In this document: piece by piece, positions 5,055 through 6,188 of the stretch | Layout: each line of letters opens with the position of its first letter | Position numbering within the stretch: the first letter of the stretch is position 1 | Source of the DNA: Alphaproteobacteria bacterium | GTDB taxonomy: Bacteria > Pseudomonadota > Alphaproteobacteria > Rickettsiales > UBA1997 | Direction of reading: 5' to 3' | Length of the DNA stretch: 6,188 nucleotides | Assembly (NCBI GenBank): GCA_016869695.1 | Contig: VGDN01000071.1 | Span: 1-6,188 of the forward strand | Position numbers and translations under genes: made by a program | Notes under the pieces: generated by a model | What the model saw: the letters and a program-made list of their open reading frames with translations, nothing else | Told to the model about the DNA's origin: nothing | Databases searched by the model: none

Positions 5055-6188
5055 ATGTCCAGAGCGAATTTAAAAATAGTTACGGAGCAAGAAATCAAAG
5101 CATTTGTGGAAAGTTGCAACGATGGGGTTGTTTTAGATTTAAAAAACGATCCGAAGTTAAAGATCGGTCCCGATGTGGATTTTGGTTCTAATGCCGCAAG
5201 TAGTGTTAGTTCTACCCGCAAGGCATTTAATGTGGATAGGCTTGGGGATGGGGGTAGGAGTGAGCAAACTTACCGCACAAAATTCATCGCATATGGCAAT
5301 CACAATGCGATGTGGGAGGTGATGTCGGCGCATTTATATCGACTGACTGGCCTGACTTCGCCCGACTCGAGATTATTAACCTACGCTGATTTTGATAAGC
5401 GCCAGAATGGCGCGCCGCAGGTGCTGGTGGCGTCTCCGATGATTCCTGGCTACATGGATCTGGGAGATTTTTTGTCGCAGCCTTTTTTGGTTGGTAGATT
5501 CCTTGGTAACGGAAGTCCTATGGATAAACAAAATGTGGGGAAGTGGCAGGAAGAGATTGAGCAAATCAACAAAAAATCTACTATTACCGATCAAGATAAG
5601 TTAAGGCGGATTGAACTATTTGGTCTGATATATGAACTGCTTCCGGACTATATTCATAACGAAATAGAGAAGGCTTTTGTCGCTTCAAAATTCATTGCGA
5701 ATTGGGATTTTTCTAATCTCAGTCTAGCCAATATTGGAGTTAGTTTCACGCTAGATAAGGCGGGTGGTGTTGCCCGTTTTGAATCGGTGTTTGTCGATTT
5801 TGGTAATTCGGGGGCGATTGGTTTTAAAGGAAGGTATAAGGAAACAAGTTTTGAGCAGGCGAATAGCGAGGCGAAGCCTTATAGAGTTGGATCGAGAGAT
5901 TATGATCCGGTATTAGGATTTACCGATGAAGAGCTAGGAAAAATTTGGGAAAAGATTTTGCAATCAGATGTGAGTCAATCTTCATCTAAGCTTAGCCCAA
6001 TGAGTAATAGCTGGAGCTTTATTAGTAGCGCCAGCAGTAACTCCAATAATAACTCCAACAACAACTCCAACAACAACTCAGCCATCTTTAGTCCGCTTTC
6101 CAGAAGCTACTCAGCTGCAGGCATGTCGCAAATAGACCTAGATGATCAGGCAGTAAAAAAAGCGATTCGTGAGATTTATAAGGACTTG
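5055..6188 (+). CDS. Atypical kinase-fold protein (HipA/PI-kinase-like), possible effector; 3' partial
   Basis: This reading frame starts at ATG 5055, the first start after TAA at 5049-5051, and stays open for 378 codons to the window edge. Residues 71-260 read like an atypical protein/lipid kinase fold: TKFIAYGNHNAMWEVMSAHL holds a candidate ATP-binding Lys76 and helix-C Glu88; LYRLTGLTSPDSRLL (94-108) follows; VASPMIPGYMDLGDFL (125-140) resembles the hinge; FIANWDFSNLSLANIG (213-228) has candidate catalytic Asp218 and metal-binding Asn226; and VDFG (247-250) is a DFG-like motif. The NWD...N...DFG order resembles HipA-like and phosphatidylinositol-kinase-like proteins that are common in intracellular bacteria such as Legionella. 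Residues 308-350 are a Ser/Asn-rich low-complexity linker, after which a charged, probably helical segment starts. There is no N-terminal signal peptide, so it is cytoplasmic or exported by a non-Sec route; an effector role is inference. It could also be a toxin-antitoxin kinase or a pseudokinase. The substrate is unknown. Confidence 0.72.
   Translation, partial: MSRANLKIVTEQEIKAFVESCNDGVVLDLKNDPKLKIGPDVDFGSNAASSVSSTRKAFNVDRLGDGGRSEQTYRTKFIAYGNHNAMWEVMSAHLYRLTGLTSPDSRLLTYADFDKRQNGAPQVLVASPMIPGYMDLGDFLSQPFLVGRFLGNGSPMDKQNVGKWQEEIEQINKKSTITDQDKLRRIELFGLIYELLPDYIHNEIEKAFVASKFIANWDFSNLSLANIGVSFTLDKAGGVARFESVFVDFGNSGAIGFKGRYKETSFEQANSEAKPYRVGSRDYDPVLGFTDEELGKIWEKILQSDVSQSSSKLSPMSNSWSFISSASSNSNNNSNNNSNNNSAIFSPLSRSYSAAGMSQIDLDDQAVKKAIREIYKDL
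6039..6079 (+). repeat. 12-bp in-frame tandem repeat encoding Asn-Ser-Asn-Asn
   Basis: The unit AACTCCAACAAC occurs at 6051-6062 and 6063-6074 as exact copies, preceded by AACTCCAATAAT at 6039-6050 (10 of 12 bases) and followed by a partial AACTC at 6075-6079. It encodes an N-S-N-N repeat starting at residue 329 of the kinase-like protein. Since the period is a multiple of three, slippage would change linker length without breaking the frame. Confidence 0.9.

Noticed and set aside
5234..5260. G-rich run that might form a G-quadruplex in the kinase-like gene
   Set aside because: Only two runs reach four or more G; the flanking runs are GG. Coding for a Gly/Asp/Arg turn explains it adequately.

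Overview
The window looks like a chromosomal segment from an alphaproteobacterium, probably one with a host-associated lifestyle (Rickettsiales- or Holosporales-like). The evidence is by recognition only. The glycyl-tRNA synthetase beta fragment and SmpB carry alphaproteobacterial-type sequence, such as the block around DPYALRRAALG in GlyS and FNHDPRRPRK followed by DKRET in SmpB. The DNA is moderately AT-rich, non-ATG starts occur, and the last gene resembles kinase-fold proteins that are frequent in intracellular bacteria. The exact lineage cannot be fixed without a search.

Layout, left to right. Positions 3-986 (+) hold the C-terminal half of glyS, whose 5' part lies outside the window. 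An 80-bp convergent intergenic gap follows (987-1066) with no convincing terminator. Three genes then lie head to tail on the minus strand, transcribed right to left: smpB (5013-4579), recG (4555-2516) and a membrane glycosyltransferase of the ArnT/PMT type (2503-1067). They are separated by only 23 and 12 bp and probably form one transcription unit. A 41-bp divergent gap (5014-5054) separates smpB from a long plus-strand reading frame that opens at 5055 and runs off the right edge without a stop. It encodes an atypical kinase-fold protein with an Asn/Ser-rich low-complexity linker.

The functions are mostly housekeeping: translation (GlyS charging of tRNA-Gly), ribosome rescue (SmpB with tmRNA), replication fork repair (RecG) and envelope or protein glycosylation (the GT). 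The kinase-like gene is the accessory element and the best candidate for new biology.

A second theme is short tandem repeats placed at gene edges and domain linkers. There is a heptamer-built 31-bp-arm hairpin across the smpB/recG junction that also forms the predicted N-terminus of RecG, a different heptamer array in the RecG inter-domain linker, an octamer array at the start of the glycosyltransferase gene, and a 12-bp array in the kinase-like gene. None of the four visible gene starts has a strong Shine-Dalgarno sequence.
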